Source: an uncultured Flavobacteriaceae bacterium (lineage in GTDB: Bacteria > Bacteroidota > Bacteroidia > Flavobacteriales > Flavobacteriaceae). From it: a DNA stretch of 64,000 nt. Where the stretch lies: contig CANKZG010000003.1 of NCBI GenBank assembly GCA_947488435.1, forward strand, positions 1 through 64,000, in the 5' to 3' direction. Within the stretch, counting starts at the first letter, position 1. The number at the start of each line of letters is the position of its first letter. The position numbers and the translations under genes are program-made. This document shows positions 1 to 9,017 of the stretch, in pieces. A model generated the notes under the pieces. The model was given only the letters and a program-made list of their open reading frames with translations, searched no databases and had not been told where the DNA came from.

Positions 1-497
1 TATAAATTACCCTGTGAATCAAAATCCATATCACCAGCAGCATGAAAGTAATTGTTACGCTGGGTAGACCATTGAATTACAACAACCTCTGAAGAAACAT
101 CCAAAACATCGCCATTCATTGTAAAACGAGATACTCGATTCGCTACAACTGAACTCGGTGAATAATGTAAATAAATATAACTGTTCGTGCTAAAATTAGG
201 ATCAAAAGCTATTCCTATTAGACCGTCTTCCAAATCATGGAAAACTGGTAGCTCCCCAGCTGATACTGTAGTTTGTGTATCTGGCTTATAGATCACCAAT
301 TCCCCAAAACGATCTAAAATAAATATTCGACCATCTGGAGCAAACTTAAATGTAGTAGAATTTGATAAACCAGTAGCTACATCTACGCGCTGAAACTGAT
401 TCGGAAATTGTCCATGTACACTATCTATACCAATAAAAATCAGCATAAAAAACATAACAATAGAAAACCGTAGGTTATTGGGGTAATTTTCTTTCAT
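1..497 (-). CDS. Secreted glucose/sorbosone dehydrogenase-like protein, N-terminal part (cut by window edge)
   Basis: The frame runs off the left edge, so only about the first 165 residues are visible. It starts at the ATG complementary to 495-497. A signal peptide follows (hydrophobic residues about 11-24, likely cleavage after VHG at residue 29). The mature part looks like the start of the soluble PQQ-dependent glucose/sorbosone dehydrogenase propeller family. Seen are an LEDGLIGIAFDPNF segment, an IYLHYSP strand, a VSRFT strand and an AGDMDFDSQGNLY loop at the edge. Family members are periplasmic or secreted and oxidise sugars or sugar alcohols. Some larger relatives add ThuA, PKD or cytochrome domains, and whether this one does lies outside the window. 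A -7 element (548-555) and a TCGA inverted repeat (596-619) precede it. The family is fairly sure; the substrate is unknown. Confidence 0.75.
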   Translation of the reverse strand, partial: MKENYPNNLRFSIVMFFMLIFIGIDSVHGQFPNQFQRVDVATGLSNSTTFKFAPDGRIFILDRFGELVIYKPDTQTTVSAGELPVFHDLEDGLIGIAFDPNFSTNSYIYLHYSPSSVVANRVSRFTMNGDVLDVSSEVVVIQWSTQRNNYFHAAGDMDFDSQGNL

Positions 498-547
498 CTT
501 ATAATTTTTATTTTAGCAACTTAGAAATACGTAAGTATCCTAAACCA

Positions 548-581
548 CAAAATTAATCAAAAAGGCAGCCCCTAGAAGCAA
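548..581 (-). promoter_or_regulatory. Bacteroidota-type promoter for the dehydrogenase-like gene
   Basis: On the minus strand TAATTTTG (548-555) matches the -7 consensus TAnnTTTG. A TTG (579-581) sits 23 bases upstream, at the long end of the -33 spacing reported for Flavobacterium. The start codon is about 50 bases downstream. Confidence 0.4.
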
Positions 582-595
582 GATTTTATAATTAT

Positions 596-619
596 TCGAT
601 AAACAGAAACCTTTATCGA
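596..619. repeat. Inverted repeat TCGATAAA-N8-TTTATCGA
   Basis: Two perfect 8-bp arms (596-603 and 612-619) flank an 8-bp spacer. The TCGA cores are 20 bp apart. The repeat lies just upstream of the -33 element of the dehydrogenase-like gene, a usual place for an activator site. The TTCGATAAA sequence recurs in the TCGA array at 28.6 kb. Confidence 0.55.
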
Positions 620-871
620 TTAATGACTTATGCTATATATTAAAAGTGAAAAAGTAGACGTTTATCTACATCAAATAGTAGTATTTAAAGCGATTAAATC
701 ACCTTAAAAGAATAGAAATAGTGTTTTAAATCCATTTTCTGTAAGAAACCTCCTAGTTTAGGAAGTGAAAACATCCAGACTAATTTCCGTTAAAAGAAAA
801 AATCATTTAATAATGTCTCTGGAATAGTAGATATATTAATTCAAAATTAAGACTTATCCGCCCTAACTTTC

Positions 872-3232
872 TTAAGTAAAAGACCACCATTTTTTAACCA
901 TTTTCCCATACCCATAACTATAAAGTCCTCCATAACCTAGTTCTGAATCCGCAACATCATTAACCAAAAAGGCCAATCCTGTAATTTTACCTTCTTCCTT
1001 CAACTTAATAGGATATTCTATAGCTTTTTTCTCGGTCGTACCTGCTCGAGCAACATAAATCAGATGATTTGCATACTGTGTTAATAATAAGGTATCCGTA
1101 ACCACCATAAGCGGGGCAGTATCCACTATAACATAATCATATTTTTCAGACGCTTCTTGGAATAAACTTCCTATTCTATTGCTCATCAACAATTCCGCAG
1201 GATTGGGGGGTATTTTTCCAGAATAAATAATGTCAATTTCATTCTCTTGCACTAACATCGTATGAACTACATCCTTCATTTCCAACGTTTTGTCAATAAG
1301 ATACTCTGTTAATCCTAATTTAACACTCTCCCTTCTACTGGCGATTCTATCTATATTTTGACCTGTAAAAAAGCTATAAATTTTTGGATTTCTGATATCT
1401 GAACCAATAAGTAATACTTTTTTCTTAGTGCTTGCTAAAACCATAGAAAGATTTGAAGAAACAAAGGTTTTTCCTTCACCTGGAACACTTGAAGAAATAA
1501 ATATTAAGTTATTTTTCAGTCCCTGTTTTTTACTGGTTTTAATAAGGTAATCTAAGTTTGTTCTAATAATTCGCAAAGACTCACTAAAAACAGATCTATC
1601 TTCCATCACTATTTTCTTAAGCTGTTTGCTCGGTATTTTGGGTAGTTCTCCCAGTATTGGAACCTCTTTTGTAATTGAATCCAAACTTTTCATGCTTTTC
1701 ACCTTAGTATCTAGAAGGTCATAAACATATATAATGGAAAATGGAATTAGTAATCCAAAAATAATAGCAGCTAAGATTATCAACATTCGTCTTGGAGCGA
1801 CTGGGTTTCTACTAGAAGTAGGAAAATCAACAACTTTTGATTTCGGAGTTGTAGAAACTGCAGCAATCTGAGCTTCTTCCCTCTTTTGCAAGAGGTATAG
1901 GTACAGAGCCTCTGTTGTTTGTTGTTTTCTTGTGATATCGCGAAGTGCTCGTTCATTTTTAGGGGCGGAATAAATTCGAGAGTTTATAATAGCTCGTTGT
2001 CCACTTAACGTATTTACAGTTAACCCTAAATTATCTACCGTACTATTTAAACTTGCTCTTAAGGTTGTTTTTAAACCACTTAATTCGGCATCCAAATTAA
2101 CAATAACAGGGTTTTTAAGATTGGAACTCTTTAATAACCTGTTGCGTTCTTGAACGAGCTGGTTGTATCTTGCTGTAGTGCTAGCAATTGTGGGGTCTGA
2201 CAAACCAATATTAGCAGGTAGAACTTCAAATCCTTCCTGTTGGTCAAGAATACTACTCATTCCTGAAGCAATATTCAATTGATTCTGCGCATTTGCCAAA
2301 TCTTGTTGATTAGAAGCACCGGCATTCAAGTTTATATTTGCCTCAGATTGCGGATTCACTATTCCTCTGCGGGTTCTTAAAGTTTCAGTAGAATCATCAA
2401 CAGTAGATAAATTTTGCGAGATATCGTTAATTCGAGCATTAATAAACTGAGAAGTCGTATTTGCAATACTCTTTTTATCATCTAAGGCATTTTGGTTATA
2501 TATATAAATCAACTGATTTAGAATATCACGCCCTTTTTTCTTACTTCCATCTTTTATGGAAATATTCAAAATATTGGAATCATCATCATTTTCAATTATA
2601 CTTATGGATTCCTTAAGGTAATTGGCGACAAGATCGATAGGAGTAATAGAAACTTTTAACTTTTTCCCTTTATACCGTCTGAATATATTCATGGTTGCTT
2701 CAGGGGTTATTGCAATATCTCCAAGCGGGGTTTTAAAATATTTTCCAAAGGAATATATTTTTTCAGGTAAGTCTTTCTCTTCTGCATACCCAAAACTTTC
2801 GTCGGAGCGAATTGTTAAAAAGAACTTGAATTCCGACTTATTAATTATAGAATCTTCCTGTATAAAGTTTATGGTAATAGGAGGGTTAGTATATAATTCC
2901 GATTCTATTACATTTCCAACTTCTAATATTTTAGTATTTAATTTTAACTGTGTTACTATTTTCTGAAGATTAGATCGTGATTTTATAATTTGAATCTCAT
3001 CAAGGATGTTATTTTTACTTATCGAAAAAAGATCCAGATCTTTAAATAAATCTAATCCACCATTTCCATCTTCCTCTAAAATTTGAATTTTAGCAGAAGC
3101 CATGTATTTTGGTTTGGCATAACGCAAGTAAATAAAGGCTACTGCGAGCGTAAAAATCACAGAAAAAATAAACCATTTCCAATGCCTTGTATATGTTTGT
3201 AATAGCTCCTTTAAATTAGGATTTGAATCCAT
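872..3232 (-). CDS. wzc: Wzc-like polysaccharide co-polymerase and tyrosine autokinase
   Basis: Inner-membrane protein that sets chain length and drives export of capsule or exopolysaccharide. At 786 residues it has the full-length co-polymerase plus kinase layout. TM1 is at about 18-37, followed by a Wzz domain and a long helical, periplasmic coiled-coil part (about 250-470). A proline-containing NPVAPRR motif leads into TM2 (about 480-502). The cytoplasmic BY-kinase has Walker A SSVPGEGKT (about 580), Walker A' (LLIGSDIRNP, with Gly where many relatives have Asp) and Walker B VIVDTAPL (about 702). The C-terminus is a tyrosine cluster (YGGLYSYGYG), the usual autophosphorylation site. It lies 58 bp downstream of the Wza-like gene on the same strand, so it is probably last in a capD-like/wza/wzc operon. 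Confidence 0.93.
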   Translation of the reverse strand: MDSNPNLKELLQTYTRHWKWFIFSVIFTLAVAFIYLRYAKPKYMASAKIQILEEDGNGGLDLFKDLDLFSISKNNILDEIQIIKSRSNLQKIVTQLKLNTKILEVGNVIESELYTNPPITINFIQEDSIINKSEFKFFLTIRSDESFGYAEEKDLPEKIYSFGKYFKTPLGDIAITPEATMNIFRRYKGKKLKVSITPIDLVANYLKESISIIENDDDSNILNISIKDGSKKKGRDILNQLIYIYNQNALDDKKSIANTTSQFINARINDISQNLSTVDDSTETLRTRRGIVNPQSEANINLNAGASNQQDLANAQNQLNIASGMSSILDQQEGFEVLPANIGLSDPTIASTTARYNQLVQERNRLLKSSNLKNPVIVNLDAELSGLKTTLRASLNSTVDNLGLTVNTLSGQRAIINSRIYSAPKNERALRDITRKQQTTEALYLYLLQKREEAQIAAVSTTPKSKVVDFPTSSRNPVAPRRMLIILAAIIFGLLIPFSIIYVYDLLDTKVKSMKSLDSITKEVPILGELPKIPSKQLKKIVMEDRSVFSESLRIIRTNLDYLIKTSKKQGLKNNLIFISSSVPGEGKTFVSSNLSMVLASTKKKVLLIGSDIRNPKIYSFFTGQNIDRIASRRESVKLGLTEYLIDKTLEMKDVVHTMLVQENEIDIIYSGKIPPNPAELLMSNRIGSLFQEASEKYDYVIVDTAPLMVVTDTLLLTQYANHLIYVARAGTTEKKAIEYPIKLKEEGKITGLAFLVNDVADSELGYGGLYSYGYGKMVKKWWSFT

Positions 3233-3290
3233 TTAAACAGATTTTAGGGTAAGTAAATTCGATAAGGTTTTTTTACACAAAAAAAGCAAC

Positions 3291-4064
3291 TTAATTCCTT
3301 GTAATTAAAACTACTGTGGATGTAATTAGTACGGATGCAATAGAAACCAAAATACCTGCTCTATTATCTAACGTGCTCTCAGTTACAGCAGATTGATTCG
3401 GTTCTACATAAACAACATCATTTTGAGTTAAGTAATATACCGGGGATTTAAAAGATTTCTTGCTGGTCAAATCAATTCTGGTATATACTAAAGTACCATC
3501 GAAATCTCTAATTACCAATACATTATTTCGCTGACCCTTAATAGTTAGGTCCCCGGCAAGGCCTAAAGCTTCCAAAACAGTTATTTGTTCTCCGTTTACC
3601 GGATACGTTCCCGGTCTGCTTACTTCTCCTAAAACCGTTACTGTAAAATTCTTAAGTCGAATATTAATAATTGGATCTACAAGGTAGTCTTTTAGTCTTT
3701 CTCTCAGCATTGATCTTACTTCATCAGGAGATAATCCAACAATTTTAATCTTTCCAATTACCGGAAAATCTATCTCACCATCTTTATCGATTAAATAATC
3801 AACCTGTTGCGGAGTTATTCCACCTTCTTGAGCACCTCGAAATAAATTAAATGGTGCACTTGCTTCCGGATTTAACGTCGAAACAAAAATGCTTAATTCA
3901 TCATCAATTTTAAATTTTGGTACAAAACTATATTCGTCAACAATAGTTTCGAAATTACTAGCATCTTGAAAATAAACCACATCTCTTTTTGATCCACAAG
4001 AAGACATTAGTCCAAGAATGAATATAAGTGAAAATAAAACTAAGACATTACTTTTTTTTGACAT
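3291..4064 (-). CDS. wza: Wza-like polysaccharide export outer-membrane lipoprotein
   Basis: Export channel component of the polysaccharide secretion machine. The signal peptide ends in a lipobox (LMSSC, lipidated Cys at residue 23). A poly-export domain (about 45-140, with a DYLIDKDGEIDFP-type strand pattern) and an SLBB beta-grasp domain (about 145-230) follow. The last 20 residues are a hydrophobic helix ending in TRN, in the position of the outer-membrane helix of E. coli Wza. At 257 residues it is shorter than E. coli Wza and matches the short form usual in Bacteroidota. It lies between the membrane dehydratase (35-bp gap) and the Wzc-like kinase (58-bp gap), its expected partner across the periplasm. 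Confidence 0.92.
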   Translation of the reverse strand: MSKKSNVLVLFSLIFILGLMSSCGSKRDVVYFQDASNFETIVDEYSFVPKFKIDDELSIFVSTLNPEASAPFNLFRGAQEGGITPQQVDYLIDKDGEIDFPVIGKIKIVGLSPDEVRSMLRERLKDYLVDPIINIRLKNFTVTVLGEVSRPGTYPVNGEQITVLEALGLAGDLTIKGQRNNVLVIRDFDGTLVYTRIDLTSKKSFKSPVYYLTQNDVVYVEPNQSAVTESTLDNRAGILVSIASVLITSTVVLITRN

Positions 4065-4099
4065 TTGTATTGAGTTGTTTATGTAAAAATAGATAAAAT

Positions 4100-6037
4100 T
4101 TAGGATTGTAATATCTTATCTTTTTTATTATTCTTATCTGCTTCAAGTTTTTCTTTGGGATCTAATTCACAGAACTTAGAATTATTAGAAACAAATTCTG
4201 GAACGATTGTTTTCATTATCTTAACAATATCCTTATTAAAAAACATATTAGAAACACAAAGTTCGTCAATTTGAGATCTTACTTCTGCATAATTAAGTTC
4301 TCTTACTTTACTAATCATAATCTTTTTATGATACGTTGGAAGGGTATTTTCTCCATTAGCTAGTAATTCTTCATATAACTTTTCCCCCGGTCTAAGTCCT
4401 GTAATTTTAATATCAATGTCTTCAGGGTATTTAAGTCCGGAAAGTTTAATCATATTTTTAGCGAGATCAAAAATCTTAATCGATTTGCCCATATCAAATA
4501 TGAATATTTCTCCACCTTGTCCCATCGCTGCTGCTTCTAAAACCAATTGAGAAGCCTCAGGTATGGTCATAAAGAATCGCGTAATATCTTTATGCGTTAA
4601 TGTTAATGGGCCTCCTTTTTCTATTTGTTTTTTAAATAACGGAATTACAGATCCATTAGATCCCAATACATTACCAAATCTTGTTGTTATGAATTTTGTT
4701 TTATTTTCTTGATTAGCACAACTAATATACATTTCCGCAATGCGCTTGGTAGCTCCCATAATATTGGTTGGGTTTACCGCTTTATCAGTTGATACAAAAA
4801 CAAATTTTTCTACGGAGTGACTTAAGCAAAGATCTACCAACATTTTTGTTCCAGCAACATTTATCTTTATAGCTTCATAAGAGTTATACTCCATTAAAGG
4901 CACATGTTTATATGCGGCAGCATGAAAAACCATTGTAGGTTTATGCTCTTGAAAAAGAGCGTTCATTCTGTTTTTGTCTCTAATATCACTAACTATGGGA
5001 ACAAAATTATGAAATCCATTTTGTTTCAAGTCTTGCTGTAAATCATATAATGCTGATTCAGCTTGGTCAATAATTATTAATGACTTGTAATCGTAGTTTG
5101 CAATCTGTCTTACAATCTCACTTCCAATGGAACCTGCTCCACCGGTTACCATAATTACCTGTTCTTTTAACTGGTTGGATATTTTTGATTTTTTAATATC
5201 AATAGGCACTCTATTTAAAAGGTCTTCAATCTGAACTTGTTTAATTTGCGATGCCTTAAGTTCTCCATTTATCCATTTATCCACAGGTGGAACTATTTTC
5301 ACTTGAACAGAATAGTCGACTAGGCTTTCAACTAATTCACGAAGCTTCACATTATCAATATTATTAATGGAAAAAATCACCTCTGAAACTTCCTTTTTAT
5401 TCAGGAAAAATTCATTAAGCATGTCTCTTCCATAAACTTTAATACCGTTTATGTTCTTGCCAACTTTCTTTATATCATCATCAATATAGCCTACTACTCT
5501 AGCATTACTTCCAGAATGACTTGTTAATGCATTATAGGTTAAAATCCCTGATTCTCCTGCTCCATAAATCAAAACATTTTTAGATACCTTAAACTTCTTA
5601 ACCAAATTATAAAACAAGGTTTTAAAAATGTACCTACTTGCTGTAAGTGCAATAAAACTTATAAGACTATGAATAATAATTATGGACAGTGGAATCGTAA
5701 AATCATCCATAAAACCAAATTGCCTATTTACGATTACCATAAAAATGCTTAGTATACTAGACAAACAGATTGCATTAAAAATATTGTATACATCTCTAAC
5801 TCCTGTATGTCGTACAACTCCCTTGTAAGAGCCCGTAAATATAAAAGCAACTAGTGCTATTAAAGTAACTATTGGTAATTGGATAAAAAGCATCTCTTTA
5901 TCGAAGTCTAATGTTAAATTAAACCGGATAAGATAGGATAGGATAAATGACAACGATATAATTGCGATATCTATTCCTAAAACTAACCATTTAGAGGCAT
6001 AACGGTGTGCATTACTGACTAAGTAGTTTTTTATCAT
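4100..6037 (-). CDS. Membrane-bound nucleotide-sugar 4,6-dehydratase/epimerase (WbpM/CapD/PglF type)
   Basis: Large (645-residue) inner-membrane enzyme that probably converts a UDP-HexNAc to a 4-keto-6-deoxy sugar, a precursor of deoxyamino sugars. Four hydrophobic segments occupy the first 140 residues. A first Rossmann-like CoA-binding domain follows (IYGAGESG, about 158). The catalytic SDR domain begins with VTGGAGSIGSE (about 297). The active site reads STDKAVNPTNIMGATK, with Met where classical SDR enzymes have the Tyr of YxxxK. This Met replacement is known for the large WbpM/PglF-type dehydratases, so it supports that assignment and is not damage. It heads the leftward export operon. 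Whether the product is a bacillosamine, QuiNAc or FucNAc precursor cannot be read from the sequence. Confidence 0.9.
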   Translation of the reverse strand: MIKNYLVSNAHRYASKWLVLGIDIAIISLSFILSYLIRFNLTLDFDKEMLFIQLPIVTLIALVAFIFTGSYKGVVRHTGVRDVYNIFNAICLSSILSIFMVIVNRQFGFMDDFTIPLSIIIIHSLISFIALTASRYIFKTLFYNLVKKFKVSKNVLIYGAGESGILTYNALTSHSGSNARVVGYIDDDIKKVGKNINGIKVYGRDMLNEFFLNKKEVSEVIFSINNIDNVKLRELVESLVDYSVQVKIVPPVDKWINGELKASQIKQVQIEDLLNRVPIDIKKSKISNQLKEQVIMVTGGAGSIGSEIVRQIANYDYKSLIIIDQAESALYDLQQDLKQNGFHNFVPIVSDIRDKNRMNALFQEHKPTMVFHAAAYKHVPLMEYNSYEAIKINVAGTKMLVDLCLSHSVEKFVFVSTDKAVNPTNIMGATKRIAEMYISCANQENKTKFITTRFGNVLGSNGSVIPLFKKQIEKGGPLTLTHKDITRFFMTIPEASQLVLEAAAMGQGGEIFIFDMGKSIKIFDLAKNMIKLSGLKYPEDIDIKITGLRPGEKLYEELLANGENTLPTYHKKIMISKVRELNYAEVRSQIDELCVSNMFFNKDIVKIMKTIVPEFVSNNSKFCELDPKEKLEADKNNKKDKILQS

Positions 6038-6449
6038 CTGGTAGGTGTTATATAATTAAATAAGATAGGGTACTTTTTAGTTATAATAGTTTTCTTGAAA
6101 TAAAACCGTTTTTTCAATTTACAGTTCATATAATTAATAATGTATTTTCTTTTAATATAAACGTAAATCTAGTGGCGGTTATCGGTCTAACAATACTTTA
6201 AATTCATCAAACCTATTAATTCGATTCAAAAATAGTTATAGTTTCATATTTAAAGGTAAATTGATACTATATTTCGTTTAAGATTCTAAATTTATCGGTC
6301 AAGTGATCTTTTAGGTAACTTATGGGTGCATTTTGTCGATAACTTCCCACATTTGCTACTTCAATCCTATAAATAAATCCTTTTAACGATAATATTTATT
6401 TTAATCTTGAGTTATTTTATAATCTTTGCAACTCGAAAACAAATAATTA
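6038..6449. other. Divergent intergenic region, 412 bp, between the export operon and ugd
   Basis: AT-rich and without a credible gene. It separates the leftward dehydratase/Wza/Wzc genes from rightward ugd, so it should hold promoters for both. A perfect minus-strand -7 element is at 6208-6215. Before ugd there is only an imperfect one: ATAATCTTTGCA ending near 6430, with one extra base between TA and TTTG. Confidence 0.55.
6208..6215 (-). promoter_or_regulatory. Candidate -7 element for the dehydratase/wza/wzc operon
   Basis: TAGGTTTG on the minus strand fits TAnnTTTG. It would give a leader of about 165 bases before the ATG at 6037. No well-spaced -33 TTG was found. Confidence 0.3.
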
Positions 6450-7847
6450 ATGAAGAAAATCACCAAAATATGCTGTATTGGCGCTGGTTATGTAGGCGGA
6501 CCTACAATGTCCGTTATTGCCAAGCAATGCCCTGAAATCAAAGTTACCGTTGTAGATATCAATCAAAAAAGGATCGATCAATGGAATGATAATGATTTAG
6601 ATAATTTACCCATATACGAACCAGGGTTAAAAGAGATGGTTGAAGCCACAAGAGGTAAAAATCTTTTCTTTTCAACAGATGTAGATAAAGCTATTGATGA
6701 ATCTGAAATAATTTTCATCTCCGTTAATACCCCTACCAAAACCTATGGTAAAGGTAAAGGTCAAGCTGCGGATTTAAAATTTATAGAATTATGTGCTCGA
6801 AATATAGCCAAAGTAGCTAAAGATGATAAAATTGTAGTAGAAAAATCTACCTTACCCGTGCGAACTGCAGAAGCAATTAAAAGCATATTAGATAATACGG
6901 GAAATGGAGTGAATTTTGAGATTTTATCGAATCCTGAATTTTTAGCAGAAGGTACCGCAATTGAGGATCTGTTAAATGCGGATAGAGTGCTCATTGGCGG
7001 ACAGGAAACCGCCTCTGGTCAACAAGCAAAAGATGCCCTAAGCGCAATATATGGACATTGGTTACCAAAGGAGCGTATCTTGCAGACTAATGTATGGTCT
7101 TCAGAACTTTCAAAATTAGTTGCCAACGCATTTTTAGCACAGCGAGTTTCTTCCATTAATTCTATCTCAGCACTATGTGAACGAACGGATGCAAATGTTG
7201 CTGAAGTGTCAAGAGCTATAGGTTTTGATAGTCGAATAGGATCTAAATTTCTAAATTCTTCTGTTGGTTTTGGCGGATCCTGTTTTCAAAAAGATATCTT
7301 AAACCTTGTATATATTGCACGGAGTTTTGGTTTACAGGAAGTTGCCGATTATTGGGAACAAGTGATTATAATGAATGATTATCAAAAAAGACGTTTTGCT
7401 GAAAACATCATTACAACACTTTATAATACAGTTTCAGGTAAAAAAATTGTCTTCTACGGATGGGCATTTAAAAAAGATACCAACGATACGCGAGAATCTG
7501 CAGCCATTTATGTTGCCGATGCACTATTGGAAGAAAATGCTGAAATTTTAGTTTATGATCCAAAGGTTAAAGCAGAAACTATCTATGCAGATATGGATTA
7601 TTTAGGTACTCGTTCTCCAGAGGAGAACAGAAGGCTTTTAAAAGTTACTGACAACGCAATCGAAGCTGTTGAAAATGCCCATGCTATTGCTGTATTGACA
7701 GAATGGGATGAGTTTAAAAGCTATGATTGGGCTGAAATTTATCAAAAAATGTTAAAACCTGCTTTTGTTTTTGATGGAAGAAGATTGTTGGATAAAACAA
7801 CTATGGAAGGTTTTGGTTTTAAATATTATAAAATAGGTGAATCGTGA
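6450..7847 (+). CDS. ugd: UDP-glucose 6-dehydrogenase, animal/plant-like subtype
   Basis: Oxidises UDP-glucose to UDP-glucuronate with two NAD+, supplying uronic acid for the polysaccharide. At 465 residues it carries the N-terminal NAD domain ([10 protein letters not shown], about 9-18), [11 protein letters not shown], the [12 protein letters not shown] substrate motif, and the catalytic Cys in [10 protein letters not shown] (about residue 277). A C-terminal domain ([11 protein letters not shown], then [10 protein letters not shown], then FDGRR) completes it. Motif for motif it resembles the UGDH of animals and plants more than the shorter E. coli-type Ugd. It overlaps the next gene by 4 bp, so the UDP-GlcA it makes is probably handed to the following epimerase. 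Confidence 0.95.
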   Translation: MKKITKICCIGAGYVGGPTMSVIAKQCPEIKVTVVDINQKRIDQWNDNDLDNLPIYEPGLKEMVEATRGKNLFFSTDVDKAIDESEIIFISVNTPTKTYGKGKGQAADLKFIELCARNIAKVAKDDKIVVEKSTLPVRTAEAIKSILDNTGNGVNFEILSNPEFLAEGTAIEDLLNADRVLIGGQETASGQQAKDALSAIYGHWLPKERILQTNVWSSELSKLVANAFLAQRVSSINSISALCERTDANVAEVSRAIGFDSRIGSKFLNSSVGFGGSCFQKDILNLVYIARSFGLQEVADYWEQVIIMNDYQKRRFAENIITTLYNTVSGKKIVFYGWAFKKDTNDTRESAAIYVADALLEENAEILVYDPKVKAETIYADMDYLGTRSPEENRRLLKVTDNAIEAVENAHAIAVLTEWDEFKSYDWAEIYQKMLKPAFVFDGRRLLDKTTMEGFGFKYYKIGES

Positions 7848-8869
7848 AGATCTTAGTAACCGGTACAGCAGGTTTTATAGGATTTCATGTAACCAAAGAA
7901 CTACTTAAAAACGGTCATCATGTTGTAGGGCTTGATAATGTTAATGGATATTATGATATTAAATTAAAGTTTTCGCGTTTAAGAGAATTAGGAATTCCTC
8001 AAACCGATGCCACGCCATTTAACATTTTATGTAACGGAACTAAATACGGGGATCGTTTTCGATTTATTCGGATGAATTTGGAAGACAGAGAAAGACTTCC
8101 AAGACTTTTCAGAAAAGAGAAATTTGATGTTGTCTGTCATTTAGCTGCTCAAGCAGGAGTTCGATATAGTATCGAAAATCCTGAGGTTTACATTGATAGT
8201 AATGTTGTTGGCTTCACCAATGTTCTAGAATGTTGTCGACACTATCAAATTAAACATTTGGTATATGCAAGTAGTTCCAGCGTCTATGGTTTAAACGCTA
8301 ATATCCCTTTTCAAATAGATGATAAAGTTGATACTCCTATAAGCTTATACGCCGCAACTAAGAAGAGTAATGAGTTAATGGCTCATACGTATAGCCATTT
8401 ATTTGAAATTCCAACCACTGGTTTGCGTTTTTTTACGGTCTATGGACCTTGGGGAAGACCAGATATGGCCCTGTTTTTATTTACGGATGCCATACTTCGA
8501 GACCAGCCTATTAAAGTTTTTAATCATGGTGAGATGGAACGAGATTTCACTTATATAGATGATATAGTGCAAGGGGTTGTAAAAGTGGTAGAAGATACAT
8601 TAGAAAAATCTAGAGCCAAAAAGGACTATTATAAATTATATAATATTGGCAACAATAAATCAGTTCGATTGCTAGACTTTATCAAAGAAATAGAATTACA
8701 CCTAAATAAAACTGCAAAAAAAGAAATGCTACCCTTACAGCAAGGCGATGTTGAAAAAACTTGGGCTAACACAAATAACCTTATTAAAGATTACAATTAC
8801 AAACCACAAACTTCTATTAAAGAAGGAATAAAGGCGTTTATAGAGTGGTATAAGAGCTACTACAGCTGA
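7844..8869 (+). CDS. UDP-glucuronate 4-epimerase (CapI-like SDR)
   Basis: Extended SDR enzyme expected to interconvert UDP-glucuronate and UDP-galacturonate. The NAD motif is GTAGFIGFH (about 7-15). The [16 protein letters not shown] segment near residue 36 is characteristic of the UDP-GlcA epimerase branch and separates it from GalE. Catalytic residues are in SSSSVYG (about 145) and YAATKKSNE (about 169), and the sugar-binding motif is [15 protein letters not shown]. It starts at a GTG (7844) overlapping the ugd stop by 4 bp. This coupling, with ugd making its substrate, supports the assignment. A general UDP-hexose epimerase is the main alternative. Confidence 0.88.
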   Translation: MKILVTGTAGFIGFHVTKELLKNGHHVVGLDNVNGYYDIKLKFSRLRELGIPQTDATPFNILCNGTKYGDRFRFIRMNLEDRERLPRLFRKEKFDVVCHLAAQAGVRYSIENPEVYIDSNVVGFTNVLECCRHYQIKHLVYASSSSVYGLNANIPFQIDDKVDTPISLYAATKKSNELMAHTYSHLFEIPTTGLRFFTVYGPWGRPDMALFLFTDAILRDQPIKVFNHGEMERDFTYIDDIVQGVVKVVEDTLEKSRAKKDYYKLYNIGNNKSVRLLDFIKEIELHLNKTAKKEMLPLQQGDVEKTWANTNNLIKDYNYKPQTSIKEGIKAFIEWYKSYYS

Positions 8870-9017
8870 ACATTATACATTTCGTGTCAGTTAGTATTAG
8901 GCAAAATAGATAAATATATTTATGAAAAATATACCTAATCGGAGGTTTTCAGTTTTTTACCATAAAGTCATTCAATTTTTTATTGAATTTAACCCTAATA
9001 TTAACTAAGTATTAGAT

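Larger units (their letters stand above)
498..871. other. Intergenic region, 374 bp, with promoter and inverted repeat
   Basis: No convincing gene is seen. The half nearest the dehydrogenase holds a -7 element and an 8-bp inverted repeat, listed separately. The half nearest the Wzc-like gene is its 3' side. No clear hairpin terminator was seen there. Confidence 0.6.

Noticed and set aside
4100-6037. Inactive dehydratase because Tyr of YxxxK is Met
   Set aside because: This substitution is known in active WbpM/PglF-type enzymes.
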